NCBI RefSeq assembly: GCF_019112525.1
Contig: NZ_CP077800.1
Location: 2,356,001-2,420,000, forward strand
Direction: 5' to 3'
Length of the DNA: 64,000 nt
DNA from: Modestobacter sp. L9-4
GTDB lineage: Bacteria; Actinomycetota; Actinomycetes; Mycobacteriales; Geodermatophilaceae
In this document: positions 55,980 to 64,000 of the stretch, in pieces
Layout: each line of letters opens with the position of its first letter
Numbering within the stretch: the stretch's first letter is position 1
Notes under the pieces: model-generated
Database searches by the model: none
Told to the model about the DNA's origin: nothing
The model's input: the letters and a program-made list of their open reading frames with translations, nothing else
Position numbers and translations under genes: made by a program

Positions 55980-56954
55980 ATGGACGGGGCAGCCGTGTCC
56001 GGCACACACCGGGCACTGATCGGCGCCTCCGACGCTGCGCTGACCGAGGGCACCACCGCCTTCGTGGAGGCGGGACTCGACCACGGCGAGCCCGTCGTCG
56101 TCGCCTGCACCGCGGTGACCGGCGAGCTGCTGCAGAAGGCGCTGGCCGACCACCCCGAGGTGGTCTGGGTCGAGTGGGACGACGTCTACGGCAACGGCCC
56201 GGCCGCGGCGATCACCGCCGTCCGCCGGCTGGGCGAGCGGCACCGGGCCGACGGCGTGGCCGTGGTGCGGCTGGTCCTCGAGCCGTTCGCCGACCCCGAC
56301 CCGGACTCCTGGCGGGAGTGGCAGCGCTACGACGCCGTGCTGGACCACCAGCTCCACGAGGCCGAGCTGCTCGGCGACGACCCGCTGCAGGTGCTCTGCC
56401 TGTGCGACACCCGCCGGGTCCCCGAGCCGCTCGTCGAGGCCGCGCGCGCCACCCACCCGTCGCTGCAGGTCGACGGTCAGCAGCAGCCCAACCCCGGCCA
56501 CGTCGACGCGGAGGCCTACCTGCTCGCGCTGCCGGTGCCGGCCGAGCCGCTGGAGTCCACCGAGCCGCTGGTGAGCGCCGACGGGGTGCGTGACCTGCGC
56601 GGCCTGCGCCGTGACCTGTCGGTGCGCGCGTCCGACGCGACGCTGCCGGAGGGGTCCGGTCCGGCGCTGGAGGACTTCCTGCTGGCCGTCGACGAGATGA
56701 CCACCAACGCGCTGCGCCACGGCCGGCCGCCGGTCGACCTGCGGCTGTGGGCCGGTGAGAAGCGGCTGGTCTGCACCATCACCGACCACGGCGCCGGCCT
56801 GCAGGACCCGTTCATCGGCTACGGCCCGGCGCACGGCGCCGACCTGTCCCTGGGCGGCATGGGCCTGTGGCTGGCCCGCCAGCTCTGCGACCACGTGGAC
56901 ATCACGACGGCCGAGGACGGCGTGCGGGTCCGGCTCACCACCGACCTCCCCTGA
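55980..56954 (+). CDS. MEDS-domain sensor with HATPase (anti-sigma kinase-like) domain
   Basis: A 324-aa cytoplasmic protein. Residues about 5-180 are a MEDS/DcmR-like sensory domain (HRALIGASDAALTEGTTAFVEAGLDHGEPVVVA). About 215-320 is a GHKL ATPase of the RsbW type: VDEMTTNALRHG (N box), ITDHGAGLQDP (G1) and GGMGLWLARQLCDHVDI (G2). Such proteins phosphorylate anti-anti-sigma proteins or bind sigma factors, so it may belong to the same signalling class as the PPM phosphatase at 13231. The ATG at 55980 is used. Confidence 0.86.
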   Translation: MDGAAVSGTHRALIGASDAALTEGTTAFVEAGLDHGEPVVVACTAVTGELLQKALADHPEVVWVEWDDVYGNGPAAAITAVRRLGERHRADGVAVVRLVLEPFADPDPDSWREWQRYDAVLDHQLHEAELLGDDPLQVLCLCDTRRVPEPLVEAARATHPSLQVDGQQQPNPGHVDAEAYLLALPVPAEPLESTEPLVSADGVRDLRGLRRDLSVRASDATLPEGSGPALEDFLLAVDEMTTNALRHGRPPVDLRLWAGEKRLVCTITDHGAGLQDPFIGYGPAHGADLSLGGMGLWLARQLCDHVDITTAEDGVRVRLTTDLP

Positions 56955-56955
56955 C

Positions 56956-57435
56956 GTGACCGACCCGCGCCGCGACCGCGACGAGACCGGGCGCGCCCGC
57001 AGCGCCCGGCCCCGCGACGCGCTCGGCCGTCCGCTGCCCTACGGCGAACCGGGGGAGCCGCGGGCCCCGGAGGGCGTCGTCCGCACGCCGGCGGACACGC
57101 TGCGCGAGGCGCAGGAGCTGCTGGACGCCGGGCGGCCCTTCCACGCCCACGAGGTCCTCGAGGACGCCTGGAAGACCGGTCCGGACGACGAGCGCGACCT
57201 GTGGCGCGGCCTGGCCCAGCTCGCCGTCGGGCTGACCCACGCCGCGCGCGGCAACCGGGCCGGTGCGGCCACGCTGCTCGCCCGCGGCGCCCGGTCGCTG
57301 GGCACCGCGGGCGAGACCGCCGCCCGGCACGGCGTCGACGACGCCGGGCTGGTGCGCTGGGCCGCCCGGCTGGGCGCGGCCGCCGTCGGTGACACCGCGA
57401 TGGACCTCACCCCACCGCAGCTGCGCGCCGGCTGA
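56956..57435 (+). CDS. DUF309 family protein
   Basis: A 159-aa protein with the DUF309 signature FHAHEVLEDAWKTGPDDERDLWRGLAQLAVGLTHAARGN. The N-terminal ~45 residues are Arg/Pro-rich and probably disordered. The invariant His-x-His-Glu and Trp residues suggest a metal or small-ligand site, but no activity is established. The GTG at 56956 begins one base after the previous stop, so it is co-transcribed with the MEDS-HATPase gene. Confidence 0.85.
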   Translation: MTDPRRDRDETGRARSARPRDALGRPLPYGEPGEPRAPEGVVRTPADTLREAQELLDAGRPFHAHEVLEDAWKTGPDDERDLWRGLAQLAVGLTHAARGNRAGAATLLARGARSLGTAGETAARHGVDDAGLVRWAARLGAAAVGDTAMDLTPPQLRAG

Positions 57436-57444
57436 CCGGCCGGG

Positions 57445-58230
57445 TCAGACCGCGGCCGGGGCGACCGGGGGTGGCGCGGGCGGCCCGAGCCGTTGCTGCG
57501 CCCACGTGACCAGGCTGTTGATCGTCCAGTAGACGAGGACGCCGATCGGCAGGACGAACCCGGTGAGCAGGAACCCGGCGGGCGCCCCGTAGAGCAGCAC
57601 CCGCTGCACGGTGGCGGCCTGCCCCGTCGCAGGACCGCTCCGCCGCAGCGCCGCGCGCTGGCCCAGGTACGTGACCGCGCACAGCGCCAGGACCAGGACG
57701 GTGCTCACCACCCGGACGTCGCCCAGGGCGGCGAGGTGGCGGGCGGCCTCGCCGCCCGGGCCGTGGCCGGTCCAGGAGGCCGAGATCGGTGCGCCGAAGA
57801 GCTCGGCCCGGGCAGCCTGGTCGGTGAGCGCGTCGTCCCAGCCGTAGCGGCCCGGCCGGCCGGGTGCGAGCCGGCGGAGCACGTGGAAGAGGGCGAGGAA
57901 CACCGGGAGCTGCAGGAGCCCGGGCAGGCAGCCGGCCAGCGGGCTGACGCCCCGCTCGCGCTGGAGCTCCCGCACCGCCAGGGCGAAGCCGGCCCGGTCG
58001 CTGCCGTGCCGGCGGCGCAGCTCCTCGACCTCGGGCTGCAGGAGCTGGGCGGCGCGCTGGGACGACTGCTGGCGGAGGACCAGCGGCAGCAGCAGCCCCC
58101 GGACGGTGAGCACCAGCAGGACGATCGCCGCCGTCCAGGTGGCCCCACCGGCCGGGTCGAGGACGACGGAGAGCAGGTCGTGCCACCGGGCGAGCACCCA
58201 GGCGACGGCGGTGTACAGGGGATCGAGCAC
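57445..58230 (-). CDS. YidC/Oxa1 family membrane protein insertase
   Basis: A 261-aa membrane protein with the YidC core. It has LTVRGLLLPLVLRQQSSQRAAQLLQPEVEEL (TM1 with the functional Arg and cytoplasmic coiled coil), GCLPGLLQLPVFLALFHVLRRLAP (TM2), then VVSTVLVLALCAVTYL and FLLTGFVLPIGVLVYWTINSLVTWAQ. It lacks the large periplasmic domain of Gram-negative YidC. It is probably an accessory paralogue rather than the essential copy beside rpmH/rnpA. The GTG at 58230 has gagg 5 nt upstream. Confidence 0.88.
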   Translation of the reverse strand: MLDPLYTAVAWVLARWHDLLSVVLDPAGGATWTAAIVLLVLTVRGLLLPLVLRQQSSQRAAQLLQPEVEELRRRHGSDRAGFALAVRELQRERGVSPLAGCLPGLLQLPVFLALFHVLRRLAPGRPGRYGWDDALTDQAARAELFGAPISASWTGHGPGGEAARHLAALGDVRVVSTVLVLALCAVTYLGQRAALRRSGPATGQAATVQRVLLYGAPAGFLLTGFVLPIGVLVYWTINSLVTWAQQRLGPPAPPPVAPAAV

Positions 58231-58371
58231 GACGACCTCACAGGTCAGGAGGAGCAGCAGGGGGTCCGCGCGCAGCAGCGCAGGCGGACGGGTGACCGCC
58301 GCGCCGCAGCAGCGGGGCGGACGGGACGGCACCCTCGGCGACGGCCGGGGCGCAGACGCGCAGGGAGCGGG

Positions 58372-58656
58372 TCAGCCGGCCTGCGGCGCGCGCGGGCGGA
58401 TGCGTCCGGGCGCGTTGGGGCTCACCTGGCGGCGGAACACGCCGCGGCGGCAGCGCTCCTCGCGGGCCGGGACGCCGGACGACGGGCCGACCAGGCGCAC
58501 CTGCGGGACGACCGGGGCCACGCGGGCCAGGACCGTGGCCAGCAGGGTGAGGGCCAGGGTGGTGGTCACGGCAGCGGCGCCCGGGAGCGCGCTGCCGTCG
58601 GTGACGAGCGCCAGCAGGGCGCTGACGCCGAGGAGGAGCGACAGGACGTGCGTCAC
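58372..58656 (-). CDS. DUF6412 family small membrane protein
   Basis: A 94-aa protein with two hydrophobic segments (SLLLGVSALLALV and AAAVTTTLALTLLATVLARVAPVV) and a basic tail (CRRGVFRRQVSPNAPGRIRPRAP). The FRRQxxPxAPGRxRPRAP tail matches what I recall of the actinobacterial DUF6412 family, which is often next to a YidC-like gene, as here. The GTG at 58656 has ggagggg 8 nt upstream. It lies 142 bp upstream of the insertase gene on the same strand. Confidence 0.75.
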   Translation of the reverse strand: MTHVLSLLLGVSALLALVTDGSALPGAAAVTTTLALTLLATVLARVAPVVPQVRLVGPSSGVPAREERCRRGVFRRQVSPNAPGRIRPRAPQAG

Positions 58657-58791
58657 CTGGCCAGCCCCTCCCTCCGGTCGTCGCCGCGAGTGTGGCCCGG
58701 CCGCCCCGGGGTCGCAAGACCGCTGCCGGAGGTACCCCGCACGGGGGACGCGCGCAGGACGCCGGGCCGGTTCCGCGTGGATCATGGGTGG

Positions 58792-59661
58792 ATGCCCGAG
58801 TTGCCCGAGGTGGAGGCCCTGGCGGCGTTCCTCCGCGAGAACGCCGTCGGCCGTGTGGTCACGCGCGTGGACCTGGCCGCCGTCCAGGCGATCAAGACCT
58901 TCGACCCGCCGCTGTCGGCGCTGGCCGGCCTGGAGCTGACCGGCGCCTCGCGGCACGGGAAGTTCCTCGACCTCGACGTCTCCGGTGTCCACCTGGTCGT
59001 GCACCTGGCCCGGGCGGGGTGGCTGCACTGGCGGGAGAACCTGCCCACCACGCCGCCCAAGCCGGGCAAGGGCCCGCTGGCGCTGCGGGTGCACCTGGAG
59101 CCGGCCGAGGGGGAGCTGCCCTCGGGCTTCGACCTCACCGAGCAGGGCACCCGCAAGGGGCTGGCGGTCTACGTCGTCCGGTCCGCCGCCGAGGTGCCCG
59201 GCATCGCCCGGCTCGGCCCCGACGCCCTCGAGCTGGACGCCGAGGCCCTCAGTGCGCTGCTGACCGGCCGGCACACCCAGCTCAAGGGCACGCTCACCGA
59301 CCAGACCGTGCTCGCCGGCATCGGCAACGCCTACTCCGACGAGATCCTGCACACCGCCAAGCTGTCGCCGTTCAAGTCGGCCGACAAGCTCACCGACGAC
59401 GAGCTGCTGCGCCTGCACGCCGCGATGCGCGAGACGCTCACCGGGGCGCTGGAGCGTCAGCTCGGCCAGCGGGCCGCCACGCTCAAGGGCGAGAAGCGCG
59501 CCGGCCTGCAGGTGCACGCCCGCACCGGCCTGCCCTGCCCGGTGTGCGGGGACACCGTGCGCGAGGTGTCCTTCGCCGACACGTCGCTGCAGTACTGCCC
59601 GACCTGCCAGACCGGCGGCAAGCCGCTGGCCGACCGCCGGATGTCCAAGCTCCTGCGCTGA
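58792..59661 (+). CDS. Fpg/Nei family DNA glycosylase
   Basis: A 289-aa base-excision glycosylase/AP lyase. The mature N-terminus MPELPEVEAL has the catalytic Pro2 and Glu3. The helix-two-turn-helix is in TVLAGIGNAYSDEILHTAKLSPF, and the C-terminal zinc finger is CPVCGD to CPTCQTGGKPLADRRMSKLL. Compared with classical MutM, the region after residue 70 (PPKPGKGPLALRVHLEP) is that of the actinobacterial Fpg2/Nei-like branch, so lesion preference is uncertain. The ATG at 58792 is fixed by the required Pro2. Confidence 0.92.
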   Translation: MPELPEVEALAAFLRENAVGRVVTRVDLAAVQAIKTFDPPLSALAGLELTGASRHGKFLDLDVSGVHLVVHLARAGWLHWRENLPTTPPKPGKGPLALRVHLEPAEGELPSGFDLTEQGTRKGLAVYVVRSAAEVPGIARLGPDALELDAEALSALLTGRHTQLKGTLTDQTVLAGIGNAYSDEILHTAKLSPFKSADKLTDDELLRLHAAMRETLTGALERQLGQRAATLKGEKRAGLQVHARTGLPCPVCGDTVREVSFADTSLQYCPTCQTGGKPLADRRMSKLLR

Positions 59662-59662
59662 T

Positions 59663-59701
59663 GGAGTGGATCCGTGCCGGTCACCGGCACGGATCCACTC
59701 C
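59663..59701. terminator. 39-bp near-perfect palindrome between convergent genes
   Basis: The arm 59663-59681 pairs with 59683-59701 over 19 bp with a single central base (the inner pairs must open to form a loop). It starts 1 bp after the glycosylase stop and ends 2 bp before the stop of the convergent membrane protein gene. It is a likely bidirectional terminator. Confidence 0.75.
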
Positions 59702-59703
59702 GC

Positions 59704-60828
59704 TCAGGCGTCGAAGCCGACGCGGTCGACCTTGCGGTGGTAGCGGGTGCCGAGCAGCCCGCCCAGGACGGCGCCCAGCAGCGTGGCCAGCAGGACGGCG
59801 ACCAGCGCGATGATCCCGGCCGTGGTGGCGGTGCCCTCGTCGATCGGGATGCGCGGCAGGTCGAGCTGGGCCAGCACGTTGTACTGCGCGCCGAACACCA
59901 GACCGGCCAGCGCCAGCAGGACGACGACGACCAGGCCGATCACCCAGACCGCGAGGCCCTGCTTGCCGCCGTCGAAGCGCGCCATCCGCCCGGCCACGTA
60001 GCCGCCGGCCAGGTAGGCGAGGAACAGCGCGACCAGCAGCGCGATGCCGGCCCCCAGGCCGATGCCGGAGGTGGCGGAGTCGGCGGCCGCGTCGACCGAG
60101 GCGACCTTGTCGGACAGGCCGAAGGCGAGCCCGCCGGCCGACAGCAGCGCGATGAGCAGCACCGCCATGCCGTTGGCCGACAGCCAGCCGAAGAAGGCCG
60201 AGCCCCACGAGATGCCGCCGAAGCGCTCCTTCTGGGCGGCGACCACCTGCTTGCGGGCGGCCTCGCCGGTGGGGGCGACGGGGGGCTCGACCGGGTCGGG
60301 CACGCGGTGCCGGGCGGTGTCCCCGGTGTCCGGGCCCCCGGCCGGGGCGGGCGCGGCGACGGTGGCCGCGGCGGCCGGTGCGGCGATCGCCGGGAGGGTC
60401 GAGTGGCCCGCCGTCGGCGTCGGGTCGACGGCCGGCTGCTGGGCGGTGGTGTCGTCGGAGAGGCCCGCGGCGGGTCGGGCGGACCGCGAGGTGATCGCCT
60501 GGGTGGCGTCGGCACCGTGGTCGGTGGCCGGGATCGCCTGGGTGCGCTCGGACGTCGTGCCGTGGTCGGCGGCGGGGATGGCGGCGGTGCGCTCGGACGA
60601 CGTGCCGTGGTCGGCGGCCGGGATGGCGGCGGTGCGCTCCGACGTCTCCTCGTGGTCACGTCCGGCCGTGCGGTCGACCGGGATCGCGTTGGTCGCGTCC
60701 CGGTCGGGGGCCACGATCCGGTTGGTGAGCGCTGATGCCCCGCCGGGGGCGGCGTGGGCGCCGGCCGCCGTGCTCCCCAGGGACTCGGTGGGGGCCGGAT
60801 CGGACGAGCTGTCGCTGTGCGCTGCCAT
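59704..60828 (-). CDS. 4-TM membrane protein with Thr-x-x-Ile repeat N-terminal tail
   Basis: A 374-aa protein not assigned to a family. Residues 1-~205 are disordered and Ala/Pro/Thr-rich. They contain three 15-aa repeats (SERTAAIPAADHGTS type) plus partial units. Six Thr-x-x-Ile motifs start at Thr35, 46, 66, 81, 96 and 109. Residues about 205-225 are polar (ARKQVVAAQKERFGG). Four membrane segments follow (for example MAVLLIALLSAGGLAFGL and GIALLVALFLAYLAGGYVAG), ending in a basic tail (YHRKVDRVGFDA). The ATG at 60828 has AGGAGG 6 nt upstream. It may be a Ser/Thr-kinase substrate (inference). Confidence 0.8.
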   Translation of the reverse strand: MAAHSDSSSDPAPTESLGSTAAGAHAAPGGASALTNRIVAPDRDATNAIPVDRTAGRDHEETSERTAAIPAADHGTSSERTAAIPAADHGTTSERTQAIPATDHGADATQAITSRSARPAAGLSDDTTAQQPAVDPTPTAGHSTLPAIAAPAAAATVAAPAPAGGPDTGDTARHRVPDPVEPPVAPTGEAARKQVVAAQKERFGGISWGSAFFGWLSANGMAVLLIALLSAGGLAFGLSDKVASVDAAADSATSGIGLGAGIALLVALFLAYLAGGYVAGRMARFDGGKQGLAVWVIGLVVVVLLALAGLVFGAQYNVLAQLDLPRIPIDEGTATTAGIIALVAVLLATLLGAVLGGLLGTRYHRKVDRVGFDA

Positions 60829-60971
60829 GGCGTGCCTCCTGGTGACCCGGGCTGGATCGTCGGCAGCCTGGGTGCCCGCTGTGGGGCCCGCCAACCCTCC
60901 CGCGCACCGGGATGATCAAGCGCCGCCCGCCCGGACGGGGCGCTGACCTGCTGGTCGGCGCCCCGGACGGC

Positions 60972-62165
60972 TCAGCGGCGGGGGCTGACCCCGGGTCCGG
61001 GACCGGTCCGTCGCACCGACGGCACCGGGTCGCCGCCGTCGTCCTCGGCCGAACCGACCTCGGTCCACCAGTCGTGCAGCGGCGGCGGCGCGAGGACGTC
61101 GACCCGCTCGCCGGGCCGGGGGACGACGACCTGCACGTCGTGCGCGGCCGCCGCGACCAGCAGCCGCTGCACCGGCTCGGCCCAGCGGTGGAAGGCCAGG
61201 TTGAAGGTGGCCCAGTGGATCGGCATGAGCACCTTGCCGCCGAGGTCGCCGTGCGCGCGCACCGCCTCCTCGGGGTCCATGTGGATGGCGTGCCAGTTGT
61301 GGTTGTAGGCCCCGATCGGCTGCAGGGCCAGGTCGAAGGGGCCCAGCCGGGCGCCGATGCCGGCGAAGGCCGGGGTGTAGCCGGTGTCACCGCCGAAGAA
61401 CACCCGGTGCCGCGGGCCGGCGACCACCCAGGACGACCACAGCGTGGTGTCCCGGGCGAGGAAGCGGCCGGAGAAGTGCCGGGCCTCGGTGCAGGTCAGG
61501 GTCAGCCCCGCGACGGTGGTGGCGCCGTCCCAGTCGAGCTCGACGATCCGGTCCTCGGGCACGCCCCAGCCGCGCAGGTGCGCCCCGATGCCGAGCGGGA
61601 CGACGAAGGGCGCCGTCTGCGTGCGGATCAGGACCCGCACGCTGGGCAGGTCGAGGTGGTCGTAGTGGTCGTGGCTGATCAGCACGGCGTCGACCGGCGG
61701 CAGGCTCTCCAGCGGCACCGGCGGCTCGTGCAGCCGGGTGGGGCCGATGGTCGGGGAGGGGGAGACGCGCTCACCCCACACCGGGTCGACCAGCACCCGC
61801 CGCCCGTCGACCTCGAGGAGGGCGCTGGAGTGGCCGAACCAGGTGACGGCGAGCTCGCCGGCCTCGGCCGGGAGGTCGCTGTCGACCAGCGGGATCGGGC
61901 CGCCGGGCAGCCCCTTGTGCCGCTCCTGGTGCCACTGCCGGAGCAGCCCGTCGCGGGCGTTGGCCGGGCTCATCGCGGGGGTGGGCAGCGAGTTGTGGAA
62001 CTTGCCCTCGCGGAACTGCGCCGACCCCGTGACGGTCGGGCGCAGCTGGCGGCGGCTGGCGCCCAGCGCGGTGGGGATGCCCCAGGCGGCGCGGGCGACC
62101 CAGCTGGCCCCGCCGAGCAGGGCGGCGGTGGCGGTGACGGTGGCGGTGCGACGGAGGAACGGCAC
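60972..62165 (-). CDS. MBL-fold metallo-hydrolase (NAPE-PLD/UlaG-like)
   Basis: A 397-aa metallo-beta-lactamase-fold protein. The zinc-binding His-x-His-x-Asp-His is SHDHYDHLD, with further ligands in CTEARHFSG, FFGGDTGYTP and PIHWATFNLAFHRW. A hydrophobic N-terminus (TATVTATAALLGGASWVARAA) could be a signal or anchor. TWFGHSSALLEVDGRRVLVDPVWGERVSP resembles the N-acyl-phosphatidylethanolamine phospholipase D-like group; the substrate is unknown. The GTG at 62165 is the most upstream plausible start. A Pro/Gly/Arg-rich tail ends the protein. Confidence 0.86.
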   Translation of the reverse strand: MPFLRRTATVTATAALLGGASWVARAAWGIPTALGASRRQLRPTVTGSAQFREGKFHNSLPTPAMSPANARDGLLRQWHQERHKGLPGGPIPLVDSDLPAEAGELAVTWFGHSSALLEVDGRRVLVDPVWGERVSPSPTIGPTRLHEPPVPLESLPPVDAVLISHDHYDHLDLPSVRVLIRTQTAPFVVPLGIGAHLRGWGVPEDRIVELDWDGATTVAGLTLTCTEARHFSGRFLARDTTLWSSWVVAGPRHRVFFGGDTGYTPAFAGIGARLGPFDLALQPIGAYNHNWHAIHMDPEEAVRAHGDLGGKVLMPIHWATFNLAFHRWAEPVQRLLVAAAAHDVQVVVPRPGERVDVLAPPPLHDWWTEVGSAEDDGGDPVPSVRRTGPGPGVSPRR

Positions 62166-62302
62166 GGCACCAGCATCCCCCGGACGGCTGTGGCCCGGCC
62201 AGCGCCCCGCGCGTCGGACGTGGCGACGCCCGTGCCCTGCTGCCGGTGGGGCAGGAGGGCACGAGCGTGGCCGACGGCGTCCCCGGGAGGCCGGGGCCCG
62301 GG

Positions 62303-64000
62303 TCAGCCGGCGATGGCGGCCACCGGCGGCGTCATCGCGGCCCGGCGGGCCGGGAGCACCGAGGCCAGCAGCCCGGCCGCCGTCGCGACGACCACGATCG
62401 CCGCGATCTGCAGCCACGGGACGCTGATCGCCAGCTCGCCGACGTCCTGCAGTGCCGAGGACACCCCGACCAGGCCGAACACCCCGCCGACCACGACGCC
62501 GAGCACCGCGGCGACCCCGGCGACGAGAGCGGCCTCCCAGGCCAGCAGCCCGCGCAGCTGGCCGCGGGTCAGGCCCAGGGCCCGCAGCAGCCCGCTCTCC
62601 TGACGCCGCTCGACCACGGAGAGCGCGAGGGTGTTGCCCACCCCGATCAGGGCGATGAGCACAGCGACACCGAGCAGGCCGGTCACGATGAGCAGGAGGA
62701 CGTCGACGACCTGGTCGATCGCCGCCCGCTCGGCGGCCATGCCGCTGACCCAGGCGTTCGGGACGGCGGTGCCGGCGATGTCGGTGACCTCGTCGACGAC
62801 GTCGTTCTGGTCGACGTCGTCGGCCAGCCGCAGCCACAGCGTCCCGGCGGCGGCGTCGGGGGACAGCGCCGCCACGTCGGCCGCGGCCATGAGCGGTTCG
62901 TCGGTCTCCCCGCTCACCGCGGTCAGCGTGCGCGACCCCCCGGGGCCGCTGAACGTGACGGTCTGGCCGACTGGCACGCCCCACGACTCCTCCGCCCAGC
63001 CGGGCAGGACGACGGTGCCCGGCTCGGGCAGCCTCAGCTGCGTGGTGGACCGCAGCACCGGCAGCGCCTGCGCGGCGTCCACGCCCAGCACGGAGTACTC
63101 GTCACCCTGCGGGCCGGTGAGGGTGGCGCTGGTCAGCGCCGTCCCGGCGACCACGCCGTCCACCGCCCGCAGCTGGTCCAGGACGCCGGCCGGCAGCGGG
63201 TCGCCGTTGCCCTGGACCGTGACGTCGGTGGGGTAGGCGGCGGCCAGCCCGGCCTGCGCCGTGGCCCGGGTCGAGCTCGCGCCCACGACCATGGCGGTGG
63301 TGAGGGTGACGCCGATCAGCAGCGCGGTGGCGGTGGCCGCCGTCCGGCGCGGGTTGCGGGTGGCGTTGCCGGCGGCCAGGCGGGCCGGCAGCCCACCGAC
63401 CCGGCCGACGAGCCGGCCGGCGGCGGCGACGACCGGCGGCACCATCCGCTGGGCGAGCAGCAGGCCGCCGAGGGAGGTGAGCACGACGCCGGGGAAGGCG
63501 ATGAGCACCTCGTGCACCACGACGCCGAGGGCCATGAGGCCTCCCCCGGGCAGGACCAGCAGCAGCCCGGTGACGAGCCGGGCCACCCCGCCGCGGGAGC
63601 GGAGGGGGGTCGGGTCGGTCGGCCGCAGGGCGGCCAGCGGGGCGACCCGGGTGGCGGCCCGGGCCGGGGCCAGCGCGGCGAGCAGCGTGGTCAGCGTGCC
63701 GACGGCGAGCCCGGTCAGGACGACGTAGAGGGGCACGGACACCCCCGCCAGCGGGATCGGCGAGTCGGTTCCGACGAACGCCGAGACGCCGGCGGCGAGC
63801 CCGACCCCGGCCAGCACCCCGAGGACGGAGGCGGCCAGGCCGGTGACCAGGGCCTCGCCGAGGACGCTGCGGCGGACCTGCTGGGCGGTGGCGCCGACGC
63901 AGCGCAGCAGCGCCAGGTCACGGGTGCGCTGGGCCAGCAGGACGGCGAAGGTGTTGGCGATGACCAGCCCGGCGACCAGCACCGCGATACCGGCGAAGAG
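62303..64000 (-). CDS. FtsX/MacB-type ABC transporter permease (N-terminus outside window)
   Basis: Partial: 565 codons plus the stop are visible and the frame is open to the right edge. Two FtsX modules are present: an internal one (LALLRCVGATAQQVRRSVLGEALVTGLAASVLGVLAG) and a C-terminal one (LALSVVERRQESGLLRALGLTRGQLRGLLAWEAALVAGVAAVLGVVVG). An extracellular MacB-PCD-like domain lies between them (about VTVQGNGDPLPAGVLDQLRAVDGVVAG onward). Such permeases drive mechanotransmission, lipoprotein or peptide export with a LolD/MacB-type ATPase, probably encoded just beyond the window. Confidence 0.88.
   Translation of the reverse strand, partial: LFAGIAVLVAGLVIANTFAVLLAQRTRDLALLRCVGATAQQVRRSVLGEALVTGLAASVLGVLAGVGLAAGVSAFVGTDSPIPLAGVSVPLYVVLTGLAVGTLTTLLAALAPARAATRVAPLAALRPTDPTPLRSRGGVARLVTGLLLVLPGGGLMALGVVVHEVLIAFPGVVLTSLGGLLLAQRMVPPVVAAAGRLVGRVGGLPARLAAGNATRNPRRTAATATALLIGVTLTTAMVVGASSTRATAQAGLAAAYPTDVTVQGNGDPLPAGVLDQLRAVDGVVAGTALTSATLTGPQGDEYSVLGVDAAQALPVLRSTTQLRLPEPGTVVLPGWAEESWGVPVGQTVTFSGPGGSRTLTAVSGETDEPLMAAADVAALSPDAAAGTLWLRLADDVDQNDVVDEVTDIAGTAVPNAWVSGMAAERAAIDQVVDVLLLIVTGLLGVAVLIALIGVGNTLALSVVERRQESGLLRALGLTRGQLRGLLAWEAALVAGVAAVLGVVVGGVFGLVGVSSALQDVGELAISVPWLQIAAIVVVATAAGLLASVLPARRAAMTPPVAAIAG

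Overview
The window is about 64 kb of very high-GC DNA with dense, mostly short-spaced genes, many GTG starts and stop/start overlaps (GTGA, ATGA). The rRNA genes and gene families (LytR-CpsA-Psr protein, RskA-type anti-sigma factor, class F sortase, LAXTG-type sorting signal, an actinobacterial LexA box, EgtE, CGNR protein) point to an actinobacterium. The sequence style suggests Geodermatophilaceae (Blastococcus, Modestobacter, Geodermatophilus); that last step is inference. There is no sign of prophage, insertion sequence, CRISPR array or integrase. It reads as ordinary chromosome with one rRNA operon.

Layout. 1-4.4 kb: the 3' end of a repeat-rich cell-wall protein, a dienelactone hydrolase, and a MarR regulator divergent from an ABC exporter with an inverted repeat between them. 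4.4-10.5 kb: an SDR, two tandemly duplicated old yellow enzymes, a class V aminotransferase-fold protein and a 14-TM MFS transporter. 10.5-17.6 kb: an acidic protein divergent from a small protein with Ser at every third residue, an EAL phosphodiesterase divergent from a PAS-GAF-PPM phosphatase, a zinc protein overlapping kptA, and a TetR/ohr pair with a 16-bp palindrome. 17.8-26.4 kb: SDRs, a 2OG-Fe(II) oxygenase, an LCP protein, a PHP phosphoesterase and a RecQ-like helicase fused to a phosphoribosyltransferase-like domain. 26.5-27.2 kb: an AlkB homologue behind a LexA-like box. 27.3-33.1 kb: promoter, 16S, 23S and 5S rRNA, processing stem and terminator.

33.4-46.4 kb is a nitrogen-scavenging block: ureABC-FGD with allantoinase overlapping its end, allantoicase, a three-subunit xanthine dehydrogenase on the opposite strand, and a divergent TrzA/8-oxoguanine-deaminase-type amidohydrolase. 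Together these would take (oxo)guanine and xanthine towards urate, and allantoin and allantoate to urea and ammonia. Uricase, the hydroxyisourate and OHCU enzymes and ureE are not in the window.

46.4-51.5 kb holds a LysR regulator with a divergent EamA transporter, a second EamA transporter divergent from a CGNR zinc-finger regulator (three copies of a short repeat between them), a universal stress protein and an SDR. 51.7-54.5 kb is a compact minus-strand cluster: DUF4397 secreted protein, class F sortase, sigma factor, anti-sigma factor. 54.7-64 kb holds egtE, a MEDS-HATPase regulator, a DUF309 protein, a YidC-like insertase with a DUF6412 protein, an Fpg/Nei glycosylase, a 4-TM protein with a Thr-x-x-Ile repeat tail, a metallo-beta-lactamase-fold hydrolase and a partial FtsX/MacB permease.

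Convergent gene pairs are separated by perfect GC-rich hairpins, usually without a T-tract. The most unusual items are the Ser-x-x triplet-repeat protein (11079-11378), the Thr-x-x-Ile repeat membrane protein (59704-60828), the sortase/sigma cluster, the CGNR-associated repeats and the LexA-like box of the AlkB gene.
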